A DNA stretch of 64,000 nucleotides, taken from 2-12-FULL-60-25 sp003576745. GTDB taxonomy: Bacteria > Patescibacteriota > Patescibacteriia > 2-12-FULL-60-25. A model generated the notes under the pieces. That model searched no databases. It saw nothing but the letters and a program-made list of their open reading frames with translations, and was not told the origin of the DNA. Numbering within the stretch: position 1 is the stretch's first letter; every line of letters begins with the position of its first letter. A program made the translations under genes and the position numbers. Shown piece after piece: positions 9,012 through 18,618 of this stretch. The stretch spans positions 1 to 64,000 of the forward strand of contig SZOQ01000005.1 in NCBI GenBank assembly GCA_030272835.1, given 5' to 3'.

Positions 9012-10940
9012 ATGAAACAAAATTCGGACGATGTCTTCCGTCTGCAGAATCAGGGATCCGGCGCATTGCGGGTTGACGTAGAACACGCGGAAGTCATTCG
9101 CCATGAGATTCTGTTCGAGGAAGACGTCGGGACGCTCGGGGATGCGCGCGTGTTTGTCGGGGCCGGGATTCCGTCCCACCGCCTGTTGCTGTCGTTCGGT
9201 TTTGCCTGTTTGGTGCTCGGGGTTCTTTTCGGGAAGGCGGCATGGATGCAGGTTGTGGAAGGGGACACCTATCGCGCCCGCGCGGACGATAATCGCTTTC
9301 GGACGGAAATCATCCCCGCGAGGCGCGGGATTATCCGCGACAGGAACGGGGAAGTTTTGGCGGAAAATATTCCCGCGTTTCATGTTCGTATGCGCGAGGC
9401 GGATCTTCCGAGGGATCCGGAAGAACGGTCCGACACCATCGCGCTTGTAGCGCGTATCGTCGGTTTCACGTCCGACGATATCGAACATACGCTGTCATCT
9501 ACGGGAACCAAGCCGGATGAATGGGTGGAGGTTGCGCGCGATGTTAGCTATGAGCGGGCCCTGGCGCTTCAGGTAAAGCTTCCCGAGCTCTCCGGCGTTT
9601 CGCTTATTATCGCGGCAAAACGACAGTACCCGTTTTCGGACACTATTCCGTCCTTGTCGCATGTTCTTGGGTATGTCGGCGCCATTTCACCGGAGGAGTA
9701 TGCAGAAAAGCGTTCAGACGGATATCGTCGCACGGATGAAATCGGCAAAACCGGCATTGAACGTTCGTATGAGGAGCTCCTTCGCGGCATGTTAGGGGAA
9801 CGTCGCTTGGAAGTGGATTCGCTCGGGAGGCCGCGCGCCGTCGTTGGAGATGTTGCGCCCTCGGACGGCACGGACGTGGATCTCACGATCGACATTCGTC
9901 TCCAGCGCTCCGTGGAAGAAGCGCTCCGACGCGGGATGGAGAAAGCAAAGGTAACGCGCGCGAGCGCAATCGTTATGGATGTCCGAGACGGCTCCATTCT
10001 GTCCGTCGTCTCATTGCCCGCGTATGACAACAATATGTTCGCCGGGCGCGTATCCAGCACCCTGTATGGGGAGCTCGTGTCGAATGAACAACGTCCGCTG
10101 TTCCCGCGGGCCTGGGCGGGCCAGTTTCCGTCCGGATCCACCATAAAACCGCTCATTGCGCTCGCCGGATTGCAGGAGGGAATTATTACGCCGAACACCA
10201 CGGTATTATCCGTCGGCGGCATTCGTGTGGGACCATGGTTTTTTCCGGACTGGGCGGCAGGCGGTCACGGCCCTACGAATGTCCGGCGTGCGATCGCCTG
10301 GTCCGTGAATACGTTTTTTTACTATGTGGGCGGGGGCTATGAACAGTTTCACGGCCTCGGCGTGGATCGTCTTACGTTTTGGATGCGAGCATTCGGACTT
10401 GGATCGGCGAGCGGCATTGATGTTCCGGGTGAGGCAGCCGGACATGTTCCTTCTATGGAATGGAAAGAGCAGGTTAAGGGAGAACGTTGGTATATCGGAG
10501 ATACGTACAACCTTTCCATCGGGCAGGGAGACTTGCTTGTCACGCCTCTGCAAATGGCGCGTCTTACCGCCGTGATTGCAAACGGCGGGAACCTCGTGTT
10601 GCCGTATATCGTCAGAGGCGCGCAGCCTGCCGAGCCGGAGCGTGTAAACGCCGAATCATCCGCCTGGACGGCTGTGCGCCTTGGCATGCGCGACACGGTT
10701 ACATTGGGATCGGGACGCGCTCTTGCCGGTCTCCCTGTTCCGGTTGCCGGGAAAACCGGAACAGCCCAGTGGCGAAATGATCGGTCGAACCATGCCTGGT
10801 TTATCGGATATGCGCCGTTCGATCAGCCGGAAATTGCCGTTGTTGTCCTGCTGGAGGAAGGAAATGAAGGATCGACCTATGCCGTCCCCGTCGCCGGGGA
10901 CATTTTCCGCGCCTGGTATGCTCTACGGGGGTCTCGTTGA
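9012..10940 (+). CDS. mrdA: Penicillin-binding protein 2 (elongation transpeptidase)
   Basis: A 642-residue class B PBP with one membrane anchor near residue 60. A pedestal domain follows (RARRGIIRDRNGEVLAENIP near 115), then the transpeptidase domain. The three active-site motifs are present: PSGSTIKP (Ser-x-x-Lys) near 373, SVN near 431 and KTGTAQW near 580. It cross-links peptidoglycan during elongation outside the membrane. The cytoplasmic N-terminus is unusually long, about 55 acidic residues, compared with typical PBP2. Last gene of the mre operon. Confidence 0.96.
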   Translation: MKQNSDDVFRLQNQGSGALRVDVEHAEVIRHEILFEEDVGTLGDARVFVGAGIPSHRLLLSFGFACLVLGVLFGKAAWMQVVEGDTYRARADDNRFRTEIIPARRGIIRDRNGEVLAENIPAFHVRMREADLPRDPEERSDTIALVARIVGFTSDDIEHTLSSTGTKPDEWVEVARDVSYERALALQVKLPELSGVSLIIAAKRQYPFSDTIPSLSHVLGYVGAISPEEYAEKRSDGYRRTDEIGKTGIERSYEELLRGMLGERRLEVDSLGRPRAVVGDVAPSDGTDVDLTIDIRLQRSVEEALRRGMEKAKVTRASAIVMDVRDGSILSVVSLPAYDNNMFAGRVSSTLYGELVSNEQRPLFPRAWAGQFPSGSTIKPLIALAGLQEGIITPNTTVLSVGGIRVGPWFFPDWAAGGHGPTNVRRAIAWSVNTFFYYVGGGYEQFHGLGVDRLTFWMRAFGLGSASGIDVPGEAAGHVPSMEWKEQVKGERWYIGDTYNLSIGQGDLLVTPLQMARLTAVIANGGNLVLPYIVRGAQPAEPERVNAESSAWTAVRLGMRDTVTLGSGRALAGLPVPVAGKTGTAQWRNDRSNHAWFIGYAPFDQPEIAVVVLLEEGNEGSTYAVPVAGDIFRAWYALRGSR

Positions 10941-10976
10941 CGCCCTTTCAGGGAGTTGATACGCTCCACGGGTGAG

Positions 10977-11008
10977 AAAAACGCGCGATTCGAACGGACG
11001 CGCGTTTT
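10977..11008 (+). terminator. Rho-independent terminator of the mre-mrdA operon
   Basis: Stem AAAACGCGCG/CGCGCGTTTT with an 11-base loop. It separates mrdA from greA 13 bases downstream. Confidence 0.8.
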
Positions 11009-11020
11009 GCACTCTTCAGT

Positions 11021-11479
11021 ATGCCCAATCAATATTTGACCAAAGAAGGGCTGGAGAAACTCCGGAAGGAGTTAAAGGAGTTGAAGGACGTGACACGTCC
11101 GGACACCATCCAGCGCCTCGAAGCGGCAAAGGCCCTCGGCGACTTGTCCGAGAATGCCGAATACCATGACGCAAAGGATACTCTCGCTTTTATCGAGGGG
11201 CGTATTCGCGAACTCGAGGACACTCTGCACAACGCGGTGCTGATCGAGGAGGGAAAAAAGGGCGAAACCGTCACGCTTGGATCAACGCTGGACGTGGAGT
11301 CAAGAGGCGTAAAGCGGACATTTCATATCGTGGGATCCAATGAGGCGGATCCTGCTGCGGGGAAAATCTCCAATGAATCCCCAATGGGCGCGGCTTTTTT
11401 GGGACACAAAAAAGGGGATGAGGTTGAAGTAACCACGCCGGGAGGGGTTACCGTTTATACCATCATCAGGGTCGAATAA
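11021..11479 (+). CDS. greA: Transcription elongation factor GreA
   Basis: A 152-residue protein of standard GreA length. The N-terminal antiparallel coiled coil carries the acidic tip GDLSENAEYHDAKD, and the C-terminal FKBP-like domain ends with ISNESPMGAAFLGHKKGDEV. GreA inserts its coiled coil into the RNA polymerase secondary channel and promotes cleavage of backtracked RNA. It follows the mrdA terminator, so it is likely a separate unit. A second, more divergent Gre-type gene lies at 59452. Confidence 0.97.
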   Translation: MPNQYLTKEGLEKLRKELKELKDVTRPDTIQRLEAAKALGDLSENAEYHDAKDTLAFIEGRIRELEDTLHNAVLIEEGKKGETVTLGSTLDVESRGVKRTFHIVGSNEADPAAGKISNESPMGAAFLGHKKGDEVEVTTPGGVTVYTIIRVE

Positions 11480-11825
11480 CCGGGCCATGGGTCATGCGCC
11501 ATGCGCCCGAAAACAGGTATCCGTAAGTCCTTGGCTCTTGTGTCTGTAAGTCAGTAGGTCGTGCGTCATGCGGTATGGGTCGTGAGCAATGCGGGAAGTT
11601 TCGTAGGACGTAGTTGCGTAGGGGGTGAGTTATGCGCCGTGCGGTTTGCGCCTTGCGCCCATAATTCATAACCCGTAGTCCTTGGCTCTTGTGTCTGTAA
11701 GGCAATAGGTTCGTAAGTCCGTAAGTTCGTAAGTCGTGAGTCATGCGCCCGAAACCCGTAACCACTCACTACTCACCACTCACTTGCTTCCTTAGTCTGT
11801 AACTCTTGCGGCAATAGGCCGCGAC
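11480..11825. repeat. Intergenic mosaic repeat, copy 4
   Basis: Begins at the greA stop. Contains GGGCCATGGGTCATGCGCC, two copies of AGTCCTTGGCTCTTGTGTCT about 170 bases apart, CGTAGGACGTAGTTGCGTAG, ATAATTCATAACCCGTAG and CGTAAGTCCGTAAGTTCGTA. Internal duplication is clear here. No gene is seen. Confidence 0.87.
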
Positions 11826-11836
11826 CTTTACCATTC

Positions 11837-13351
11837 GTGGGCGATATGCAGGATGAATATCATGTACGTTTGGGAAAAATGGAAACTCTTCGGAAGAAGG
11901 GAGTCCTCCCGTATCCTTCGGCATGCGAACGTGACACGCGCATCGGCGATGCGGTTGAACAGTTTGAAGCATGGTCTGCGGCCGGACGGAATATCACCCT
12001 TGCCGGACGCCTGCTCCTCATCCGCGTCCATGGCAAAATGATTTTTGCGGATTTGCGAGATGCGACGGGAACCATACAACTTCAGTTCACGGTCGACAGG
12101 CAAGGGGAGGATGCATTTGAGGAGTTTGAAAAGAATATCGATCCGGGAGATTTTTTGCAGGCGGCGGGGACGCTATTTTTGACCAAGAAGGGGCAAAAGA
12201 CGCTCGCGGTGTCGGAATGGAAACTTCTCACAAAAACGCTTCGGCCGCTTCCTGAAAAATGGCATGGTCTCAAGGATGTCGAAATACGATACCGCGAACG
12301 GGAGCTGGACTTACTCGCGAATGAAGACGTCCTTCGAGTTTTTCGCACGAGGACGGCGCTCGTCCGCACCCTCCGCGATATTTTGGACCGTGAAGGATTC
12401 GAGGAAATCGAAACGCCAGTGCTCCAGTCGATTGCCGGGGGAGCGACGGCTCGCCCGTTCGTAACACACCATCATGCGCTTGACCATGATTTTTACCTTC
12501 GTATTGCGCCGGAGCTTTATTTGAAGCGATGCATCGTCGGCGGTTTTGAAAAAGTGTATGAACTGGGACGCCAGTTCCGCAATGAGGGTATTGACTGGTC
12601 CCATAATCCCGAGTTCACGTCATTGGAATTTTATTGGGCATATGAGGACTATGAGTCGCTTATGAATTTTACGGAACGATTCCTGCCGGAGGCGGTTGAA
12701 ACCGTTCTGGGTACGACATCCATTCGATTTCAGGGCGAGGACATCCAATTCGCGGCCCCATGGCCTCGCATGACCTTTGCCGAGGCAATCAAACAGTCCT
12801 GCGGCATCGATATACTCGGCATCGAAAAGGAGGCGCTAATACGCCGTATGCAAGAGTTGCGCATTGATTGCGATTACGCTGGCGCCGACCTCGGGAAATT
12901 GTATGACGAGCTCTATAAGGAAACGGTACGGAAAAAGCAGATTCAGCCGATATTTATTACGCGATATCCCATTGAAATGGAACCGCTCGCAAAGCGTTGC
13001 GATGATGATCCGCGTTTTGTGCAGCGTTTTCAGCTCATCGCGGGCGGGCTCGAACTTTTGAAGGCGTATACCGAGCTGAATGACCCGGTTGATCAGCGCA
13101 ATCGTTTCCTCGCCCAGCAGGAGCTTGCGGAGGCCGGTGATGACGAGGCGCAGCGCATTGACGAGCAATTCTTGAAGGCTCTGGAACATGGCATGCCGCC
13201 GACGGCAGGATGGGGGATGGGAATCGACCGTTTCGTCATGATGCTTACGGATCAAAAGAGTATGAAAGATGTTATTCTCTTTCCGACTCTGAAGCCGAGG
13301 GAATCGTCGGCGGATGGGGAAAATGAGGGGATGGCGAAGAGTAGTGAATAA
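11837..13351 (+). CDS. lysS: Lysyl-tRNA synthetase, class II
   Basis: A 504-residue class II synthetase that charges tRNA-Lys. An N-terminal OB-fold anticodon domain (ITLAGRLLLIRVHGKMIFAD) precedes the catalytic core with motif 2 QFRNEGIDWSHNPEFTSLEF near residue 250 and motif 3 GWGMGIDRFVMMLTD near 465. Length is normal. The start may be the first ATG or the ATG nine bases later. It stands between a repeat block and serS. Confidence 0.97.
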   Translation: MGDMQDEYHVRLGKMETLRKKGVLPYPSACERDTRIGDAVEQFEAWSAAGRNITLAGRLLLIRVHGKMIFADLRDATGTIQLQFTVDRQGEDAFEEFEKNIDPGDFLQAAGTLFLTKKGQKTLAVSEWKLLTKTLRPLPEKWHGLKDVEIRYRERELDLLANEDVLRVFRTRTALVRTLRDILDREGFEEIETPVLQSIAGGATARPFVTHHHALDHDFYLRIAPELYLKRCIVGGFEKVYELGRQFRNEGIDWSHNPEFTSLEFYWAYEDYESLMNFTERFLPEAVETVLGTTSIRFQGEDIQFAAPWPRMTFAEAIKQSCGIDILGIEKEALIRRMQELRIDCDYAGADLGKLYDELYKETVRKKQIQPIFITRYPIEMEPLAKRCDDDPRFVQRFQLIAGGLELLKAYTELNDPVDQRNRFLAQQELAEAGDDEAQRIDEQFLKALEHGMPPTAGWGMGIDRFVMMLTDQKSMKDVILFPTLKPRESSADGENEGMAKSSE

Positions 13352-13400
13352 GGGGGAAGGCGGAGTATAATTCCTTGACCCACGGTCCACGACCCACACT

Positions 13401-14675
13401 ATGCTCGACATAAAATTTATCCGTGAACATTCCGAAGAGGTCAAAACGAACTGCCGGAACAGGAATGTTGGTGTTGATATCGACGCATTTCTCCGTCTTG
13501 ACGCGGAACGCGCGGGCATACAGCGTGAAACTGAGGATCTGCGGCATCGCCGGAATGAAATCGCCGCACTTATGCAGACGGTTTCATCGGAACAACGCGA
13601 TGGGCTGATCGGGAAGGGAAAGGAAATCAAGCAACTGCTTGGGTTGCGCGAAGCAGCGCTTGCGGAAACAGAAAGCATTTGGATGGAGCAAATGCTCCGG
13701 ATTCCAAATATGACGCATCCCGATGCGCCCGTGTCAGCAAGCGAGGAGGGCAATCGCGAGATTCGGCATATCGGAGAGCCTGTGCCTAAGGAGAATGCAA
13801 AGGACCATGTCGAGCTTGCCAAAGAGCATGATCTCATTGATTTCGACAGGGGAGCCAAGGTCGCCGGGACAAAATTTTACTATCTGAAAGGAAAACTCGC
13901 GCTTCTGGAACTGGCGCTTATGCGGTTTGCGTTGGATGAAGCCATGAGCCACGGGTTTGTTCCGGTGACGACACCCGATTTGGCGAAAGACGAGATGATT
14001 ATCGGTTCGGGTTTTCAGCCGCGCGGCGAAGAGTCACAAATTTATTCAATTGAGAATCACGATCTTTCCCTCATTGGGACATCCGAGATTACTCTTGGCG
14101 GGTATCATGCCGGAGAAATCCTCGCAGAGGATCAACTGCCGATCAGATATACGGGTTTGTCGCATTGTTATCGGACAGAGGCCGGTACCTATGGCAGGGA
14201 ATCATACGGTCTCTATCGTGTACATCAATTCAGCAAGGTGGAAATGTATGTCTTTTGCGCGCCGGAGCAGTCTGAAGCTATGCATGCGGAGCTCGTTCGC
14301 GCAGAAGAAGCATTGTGGTCCAAGCTCGACATTCCGTATCGCGTCATTGATATTTGTACCGGCGATCTTGGCGGTCCGGCGTATCGCAAATATGACATTG
14401 AAGCCTGGATGCCCGGAAAAACGGCGGGCGATACAAAAGGAGCCTTTGGAGAAGTGACATCCGCATCGAACTGCACGGACTACCAGGCGCGCCGATTGAA
14501 TATCCGCATGAAACGACGCGACGGAAGCATTGTGCATGTTCATACATTAAACGGCACGGCGATCGCGACCTCGCGCGCCATGCTCGCGATCCTCGAGAAT
14601 TACCAAAAACCCGACGGAAGCATTGACGTTCCGAAGGCGCTGATACCCTATTGCGGATTCAGCAAACTCGCATGA
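13401..14675 (+). CDS. serS: Seryl-tRNA synthetase
   Basis: A 424-residue class II synthetase. The N-terminal tRNA-binding arm is a long coiled coil (residues about 30-110, RETEDLRHRRNEIAALMQ). The core shows motif 2 CYRTEAGTYGRESYGLYRVH and motif 3 LNGTAIATSRAMLAILENYQ. Its stop overlaps the alr start by ATGA, pointing to translational coupling. Confidence 0.97.
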   Translation: MLDIKFIREHSEEVKTNCRNRNVGVDIDAFLRLDAERAGIQRETEDLRHRRNEIAALMQTVSSEQRDGLIGKGKEIKQLLGLREAALAETESIWMEQMLRIPNMTHPDAPVSASEEGNREIRHIGEPVPKENAKDHVELAKEHDLIDFDRGAKVAGTKFYYLKGKLALLELALMRFALDEAMSHGFVPVTTPDLAKDEMIIGSGFQPRGEESQIYSIENHDLSLIGTSEITLGGYHAGEILAEDQLPIRYTGLSHCYRTEAGTYGRESYGLYRVHQFSKVEMYVFCAPEQSEAMHAELVRAEEALWSKLDIPYRVIDICTGDLGGPAYRKYDIEAWMPGKTAGDTKGAFGEVTSASNCTDYQARRLNIRMKRRDGSIVHVHTLNGTAIATSRAMLAILENYQKPDGSIDVPKALIPYCGFSKLA

Positions 14676-15799
14676 GCGGCAAAACATGGATTGAAATCTC
14701 CCGAAGCCGCCTGCTCGGAAACGTGCAGGCGCTTTCCGCGCATGTGGCTCCGTCCGCCGTCATGGCCGTGGTCAAATCGAATGCATATGGCCACGGCCTC
14801 GAAACAGTGGCGCTCACAGTTGCCCGCGCCGTCGGGTGGTTCGGCGTCGACGACATCGACGAAGCCCTGCGATTAAGGGAAATCGGCATTCTTCAGCCCA
14901 TTCTCATTCTCGGGTATATTCCAATCGAGCGCCTTCCCGAATGCGCAAAGCATCAGCTGTCCTTCGTGGCGTATGATCGCCGGATGCTCGCATATATCGG
15001 AGCGCATCGAACCCGCCGTCCGTACCGTATTCATATCAAGATTGAAACCGGTACGTCGCGTCAGGGGATCGAAGGCATTGATTTGGCCGCATTCGCAAAG
15101 CAGGCGCTCCGAACAAAGGGGGTCATGATCGAGGGCGTGTATACGCACTTTGCGAACATCGAGGATACGACGGACTCCAGTTTTGCAATGCATCAGCTTC
15201 AGCGCTTCCGGACGGCGCTTGAATCCCTGCACATGCTCGGTATTGAACCGCCGGTACGGCATACGGCATCGAGCGCCGCGGCCATCTTGTTTCCGGAAAC
15301 TCGGTATGACGTAATCCGTCTCGGCATCGCTATGTATGGCCATTGGCCGTCCAAGGAAACACAGGTCGCGGCGCAGACGTTCAAACGCCGCGTGCCTCTT
15401 ACGCCGGCCCTATCTTGGAAAACCGTGGTGGCGCAGGTAAAAGAAATTCCAAAAGGAAGTTCGGTGAGTTACGGATGCACGGAAACCGTCGGTCGTCGTA
15501 CCCGCATTGCCGTTCTACCCATCGGCTACTGGGATGGTTTCGATCGCAGACTCTCTTCCGTCGGCACGCTTCTTATCCGCGGCAAGCGCGCAAAGGTCCT
15601 CGGCCGCGTATGTATGAATATGACCATGGCAGATGTAACGGATATTCCCGCGGTAAAGGCGGGCGATGACGTTGTGATTATCGGTAAGCAGGGGAGGGAA
15701 GAGATACGGGCGGAAGACGTTGGTTCAAAAATTGGTTCAATTCAGTACGAGGTGCTTGCGCGCATTAACCCGCGTATTCCGCGACGCCTTGTCGCGTGA
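14672..15799 (+). CDS. alr: Alanine racemase
   Basis: A 375-residue fold-type III PLP enzyme that makes D-alanine for peptidoglycan. The PLP lysine is in AVVKSNAYGHGLE near residue 36, and the opposing catalytic tyrosine lies in SSVSYGCTETV near 265. RVCMNMTMADVTD is also typical. The start at 14672 is chosen because it gives the ATGA overlap with serS and begins right at the conserved TWIEIS segment. It lies 12 bases before the ftsQ-like gene, so cell-wall and division functions share a transcript. Confidence 0.95.
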   Translation: MSGKTWIEISRSRLLGNVQALSAHVAPSAVMAVVKSNAYGHGLETVALTVARAVGWFGVDDIDEALRLREIGILQPILILGYIPIERLPECAKHQLSFVAYDRRMLAYIGAHRTRRPYRIHIKIETGTSRQGIEGIDLAAFAKQALRTKGVMIEGVYTHFANIEDTTDSSFAMHQLQRFRTALESLHMLGIEPPVRHTASSAAAILFPETRYDVIRLGIAMYGHWPSKETQVAAQTFKRRVPLTPALSWKTVVAQVKEIPKGSSVSYGCTETVGRRTRIAVLPIGYWDGFDRRLSSVGTLLIRGKRAKVLGRVCMNMTMADVTDIPAVKAGDDVVIIGKQGREEIRAEDVGSKIGSIQYEVLARINPRIPRRLVA

Positions 15800-15811
15800 C
15801 GCAGGAAAGCC

Positions 15812-16666
15812 ATGTCATGGCGCATACGACTTCCAAGAACGTCTGAAGAGGGAGCGTTTGTAACGGATCGCCTCCATACGAGATCCGCGCGGCGAAAAAC
15901 CGTTGTGGGTCTTCTTGCAGGCATGGCTATCGTCGGGTGGGTATACGTTTTTTTTGGTTCAGGCCTCTTTACGGTATCGCGCCTTAGTATAGAGGGCGCC
16001 GAGACCGCCGACAGGGGAGAGGTGGAAGCACTGGTTTATGAACTCATGGACGAGCAGGGGAATTGGCTATGGAAAAGACAGAATCTGATAACGCTAAATA
16101 CCAGAATACTTGAGCAGGAGCTTAAGAACGCATTTTTTTTGGAAAACGTGATTGTGGATAAAATCTATCCGAATATTTTACGACTCACGATACAAGAAAG
16201 AAAATCTTCGTTGATTCTTTTGAATCAAAACCGGTTTTTCATGCTTGATCGGAGAGGGTTTATCACGAATGAAATAATCGGAGATTCCTTGAAACCCATT
16301 ATGACTCGCCTGCGGGAGCCCCCAAAAGACGCTCATCACGACCTTTCTATTTTGAATATTCGGAATGCATCCAGATTGGTGATCGGTGAGGAATTCGTCC
16401 CGGAAGAACGAATGAGGACGTGGTTGAATACCTATGAAGAGCTCCAGGATGAAGGATTCGGGTATCGGAATGCCATCCTGGACTATACGACATCCACAAA
16501 GCTTGTGCTGAACATGTTTGAGTCATATGACGTGTATTTTGACCTTTTAGAGCCTCTTCAGACTCAAATTGCGTCTTACTATGCATTTATGAAGCTCAAG
16601 GATCCTTCCATTCGAATTAATTCATACGTGGATGCGCGCATTCCCGGGAAAGTTTTTTATAAATAG
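15812..16666 (+). CDS. ftsQ: FtsQ/DivIB-like cell-division protein with POTRA domain
   Basis: A 284-residue protein with a basic cytoplasmic N-terminus, one membrane helix (about 30-50), then a POTRA-like domain beginning VSRLSIEGAE. The FtsQ-type continuation includes FFLENVIVDKIYPNILRLTI and RFFMLDRRGFI. By family it sits in the divisome and links early and late division proteins. The coding sequence becomes markedly more AT-rich in its second half than the genes before it. No ftsA or ftsZ follows. Confidence 0.8.
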   Translation: MSWRIRLPRTSEEGAFVTDRLHTRSARRKTVVGLLAGMAIVGWVYVFFGSGLFTVSRLSIEGAETADRGEVEALVYELMDEQGNWLWKRQNLITLNTRILEQELKNAFFLENVIVDKIYPNILRLTIQERKSSLILLNQNRFFMLDRRGFITNEIIGDSLKPIMTRLREPPKDAHHDLSILNIRNASRLVIGEEFVPEERMRTWLNTYEELQDEGFGYRNAILDYTTSTKLVLNMFESYDVYFDLLEPLQTQIASYYAFMKLKDPSIRINSYVDARIPGKVFYK

Positions 16667-17157
16667 GGCCTTGACCGATGCGGTTTGCTGAATCCATAAA
16701 TTCGAAGAACCTAAGGTTAATATAGTTCATTTGATTTTTTTCAGCCTACGTGTCGTATAAGGTATATTGTGCGACGCAAATAATATATAAAAACCTTCTT
16801 TACCTTCAATTGCTTCGATTTTTTCCTCCCCTCCCCGACCGTTCATTTTGGATAATGACGGAAGAGATTCAATTCGTCTGTTTCGTTCAAACGCTTCTAT
16901 TGGTAAAGAATTTTAGATTTTTTACATTCACGCGGCGTTTGAATATCTTCAAAATTCATAGAAGCTCCAATATCACAGGTCCTTCTCGAGACATATTCCC
17001 TCCCCTCCTTGAATCCCAACCCCCCAGACACCTCCGGTTTATAGACGCACGATTGTTATTCATCGCTTCGTGAATGCGTATATTCGGATATATGTAGAGC
17101 ATGACAAGGCAACAAGAACCGTCATCGCGTCTTACTGTGGGGTATGGTGACTGGTGG
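16667..17157. other. AT-rich intergenic stretch
   Basis: About 490 bases of low-GC DNA with TTT-rich tracts. An open frame at 16750-17073 has no convincing start signal or protein-like composition. No repeat vocabulary, hairpin terminator or RNA gene is recognised here. Confidence 0.5.
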
Positions 17158-17186
17158 TTGAATAATGTTATGAGGCCTTGTATACT
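17158..17186 (+). promoter_or_regulatory. Sigma-70-type promoter
   Basis: TTGAAT, a 17-base spacer and TATACT. The expected transcript start lies about 27 bases before the start at 17221, which has a strong ribosome site (GGGAGGTGAA). Confidence 0.65.
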
Positions 17187-17220
17187 CCCGCTGCTCCTTT
17201 CATCCCCGAAGGGAGGTGAA

Positions 17221-17622
17221 ATGTTCCCTCATCAGAGAAATGAAAGACTACAGGAAGCTTTTGATACGTTCAGCGACGCGGTTATTGCCAGCAATGACGA
17301 TACGCTCCGCCGTTGGCTTGTTGAGCTTTCTACCTGCATCATGCTCGCGTACGGCTGGGATGATATGCTCGAGTCGAGCAAGATCGATATTATTCGGCGG
17401 CTCTCCGCCGCCAGCCGGCGCATAAAGCTCGAGCTCGGTCGCGTACAGATTCGCGTACGCATGCCTGATGAGCTTGTGCAATTCGCCTCGGGCGCGCCGC
17501 CCGCAAACTTGATGCTGAATATCTCTCGTCAGGCAATATCGCGCGCGATCCAGAATATCCAGGACTGCGGCGCCAAATATCCCGATGATCGGAAGCCCTA
17601 TCGTTCGTCACCTTGCGGTTAG
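17221..17622 (+). CDS. Unrecognised 133-residue helical protein
   Basis: The start at 17221 is set by the ribosome site GGGAGGTGAA just upstream and by the promoter ending at 17186; the longer frame from 17101 would begin before that promoter. The product looks all-helical (ERLQEAFDTFSDAVIASNDD, IIRRLSAASRRIKLELGR). It has no membrane segment and no known motif. It is flanked by its own promoter and a terminator at 17672, so it is a single-gene unit. Confidence 0.6.
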   Translation: MFPHQRNERLQEAFDTFSDAVIASNDDTLRRWLVELSTCIMLAYGWDDMLESSKIDIIRRLSAASRRIKLELGRVQIRVRMPDELVQFASGAPPANLMLNISRQAISRAIQNIQDCGAKYPDDRKPYRSSPCG

Positions 17623-17671
17623 CAGGGATCCGGAAGAATTCCGATACACTTTCCTCGGGACGATCGTCTTC

Positions 17672-17704
17672 CCCACCCCCGATACCAGAAGGGTGGGTTT
17701 TTTG
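17672..17704 (+). terminator. Rho-independent terminator
   Basis: Stem CCCACCC/GGGTGGG with a 12-base loop, then six T. Confidence 0.8.
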
Positions 17705-17794
17705 TTCGCCTTGACAGATGCCCATATTTCCCGTATCTTCCAGCAGCCGCTTTTGCGGTTTTCGTTCACTCACACACAGAATGGGGCAGAAAGA

Positions 17795-18352
17795 ATGACT
17801 CGATACGGTTGCATCTCCAAGTGGCTCGATCAGTTCACGGAAGCGGTACTCGGCAGGAAGGAAAACGGGAGCGGTGAAGAGGAAGTCACCGCCGAACGCG
17901 ACGTGATCGGCTTGTACCTGCTCTATGCCATCGCCTACACGGTGTGTCAGGTGAGCGGCACCGCGGGGGTCACCAAGACCCAGCGCTGGGCGCTCATCAC
18001 GCTGTGCCACCGTCTTCATCGGCATCGCGGAACGGTTCCCGAAGAGCTCGCTCTGCTCGGGAATGCCAGCACATCCGACGTGCGCTTGAACAATATGGTC
18101 CGCTTGCTGCGAGGATGGGCGGATGACGTTTTGCAGAACGTGGCCAAGGAACAGGCGGCCGCCGGTAAGGAGCAGTTCAGCAGCAATCACCTGCTCGCCT
18201 GGGACAAGCTTCCGGAGGACGGTCTCGGCGGCATCAGGCTCGCCGCCCGATCGGCGGAACCGGAAGACTCACCCTCGGCATCGCGCGAAGTCATGAGGAG
18301 TCTCAGCGCGGTCCAGTCGGCGACGAATACGCCGATCCCCCCGCCCAACTAA
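17795..18352 (+). CDS. Unrecognised 185-residue protein
   Basis: The start at 17795 is chosen because the upstream in-frame part covers the preceding terminator. The N-terminal two thirds are predicted helical, with a hydrophobic core (VIGLYLLYAIAYTVCQVSG) and arginine-rich helices. The end is disordered (SATNTPIPPPN). No family motif is recognised. GC is higher than in the AT-rich gap before it. It is closed by a strong terminator and, like its neighbour, looks like an independent transcription unit. Confidence 0.55.
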   Translation: MTRYGCISKWLDQFTEAVLGRKENGSGEEEVTAERDVIGLYLLYAIAYTVCQVSGTAGVTKTQRWALITLCHRLHRHRGTVPEELALLGNASTSDVRLNNMVRLLRGWADDVLQNVAKEQAAAGKEQFSSNHLLAWDKLPEDGLGGIRLAARSAEPEDSPSASREVMRSLSAVQSATNTPIPPPN

Positions 18353-18398
18353 CGGGCGTCCCCCTTTCGCATCTTTCCTGTCTTGCAGGAATAAACTC

Positions 18399-18430
18399 GC
18401 CCCCGCCTTTGTGGTGGGGGCTTTCTTATT
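18399..18430 (+). terminator. Rho-independent terminator
   Basis: Stem GCCCCCGCC/GGTGGGGGC with a 5-base loop, then TTTCTTATT. Confidence 0.8.
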
Positions 18431-18612
18431 ACGTACGGGGGGAGAAGCAGGAAGTGGGAGTAAAGTTGCTGGTTGCGTGGGACGTAGGGGGAGAATACGT
18501 AGTTGCGTAGGACGTGGTTGCGTAGGGGGAGCATAATTCTCCCCGAACCCCGAACCCCGTAACCCGTTCCCTTTGCCCAGTAATCCGCTCCCCTTAGCCC
18601 TCTCTCTATAAA
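18430..18612. repeat. Intergenic mosaic repeat, copy 5
   Basis: Contains GTTGCGTAGGACGTGGTTGC, the full core hairpin at 18525-18544 (GGGGGAGCATAATTCTCCCC), CCGAACCCCGAACCCCGTAA and TTCCCTTTGCCC. It lies between convergent genes. Confidence 0.88.
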
Positions 18613-18618
18613 TTCGTA

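Noticed and set aside
12836..13858. 340-codon minus-strand frame
   Set aside because: It spans the lysS-serS junction antisense to both genes, whose motifs are intact.
16750..17073. 107-codon frame in the AT-rich gap
   Set aside because: No ribosome site, unbalanced phenylalanine/leucine-rich composition and no domain; best read as chance in AT-rich DNA.
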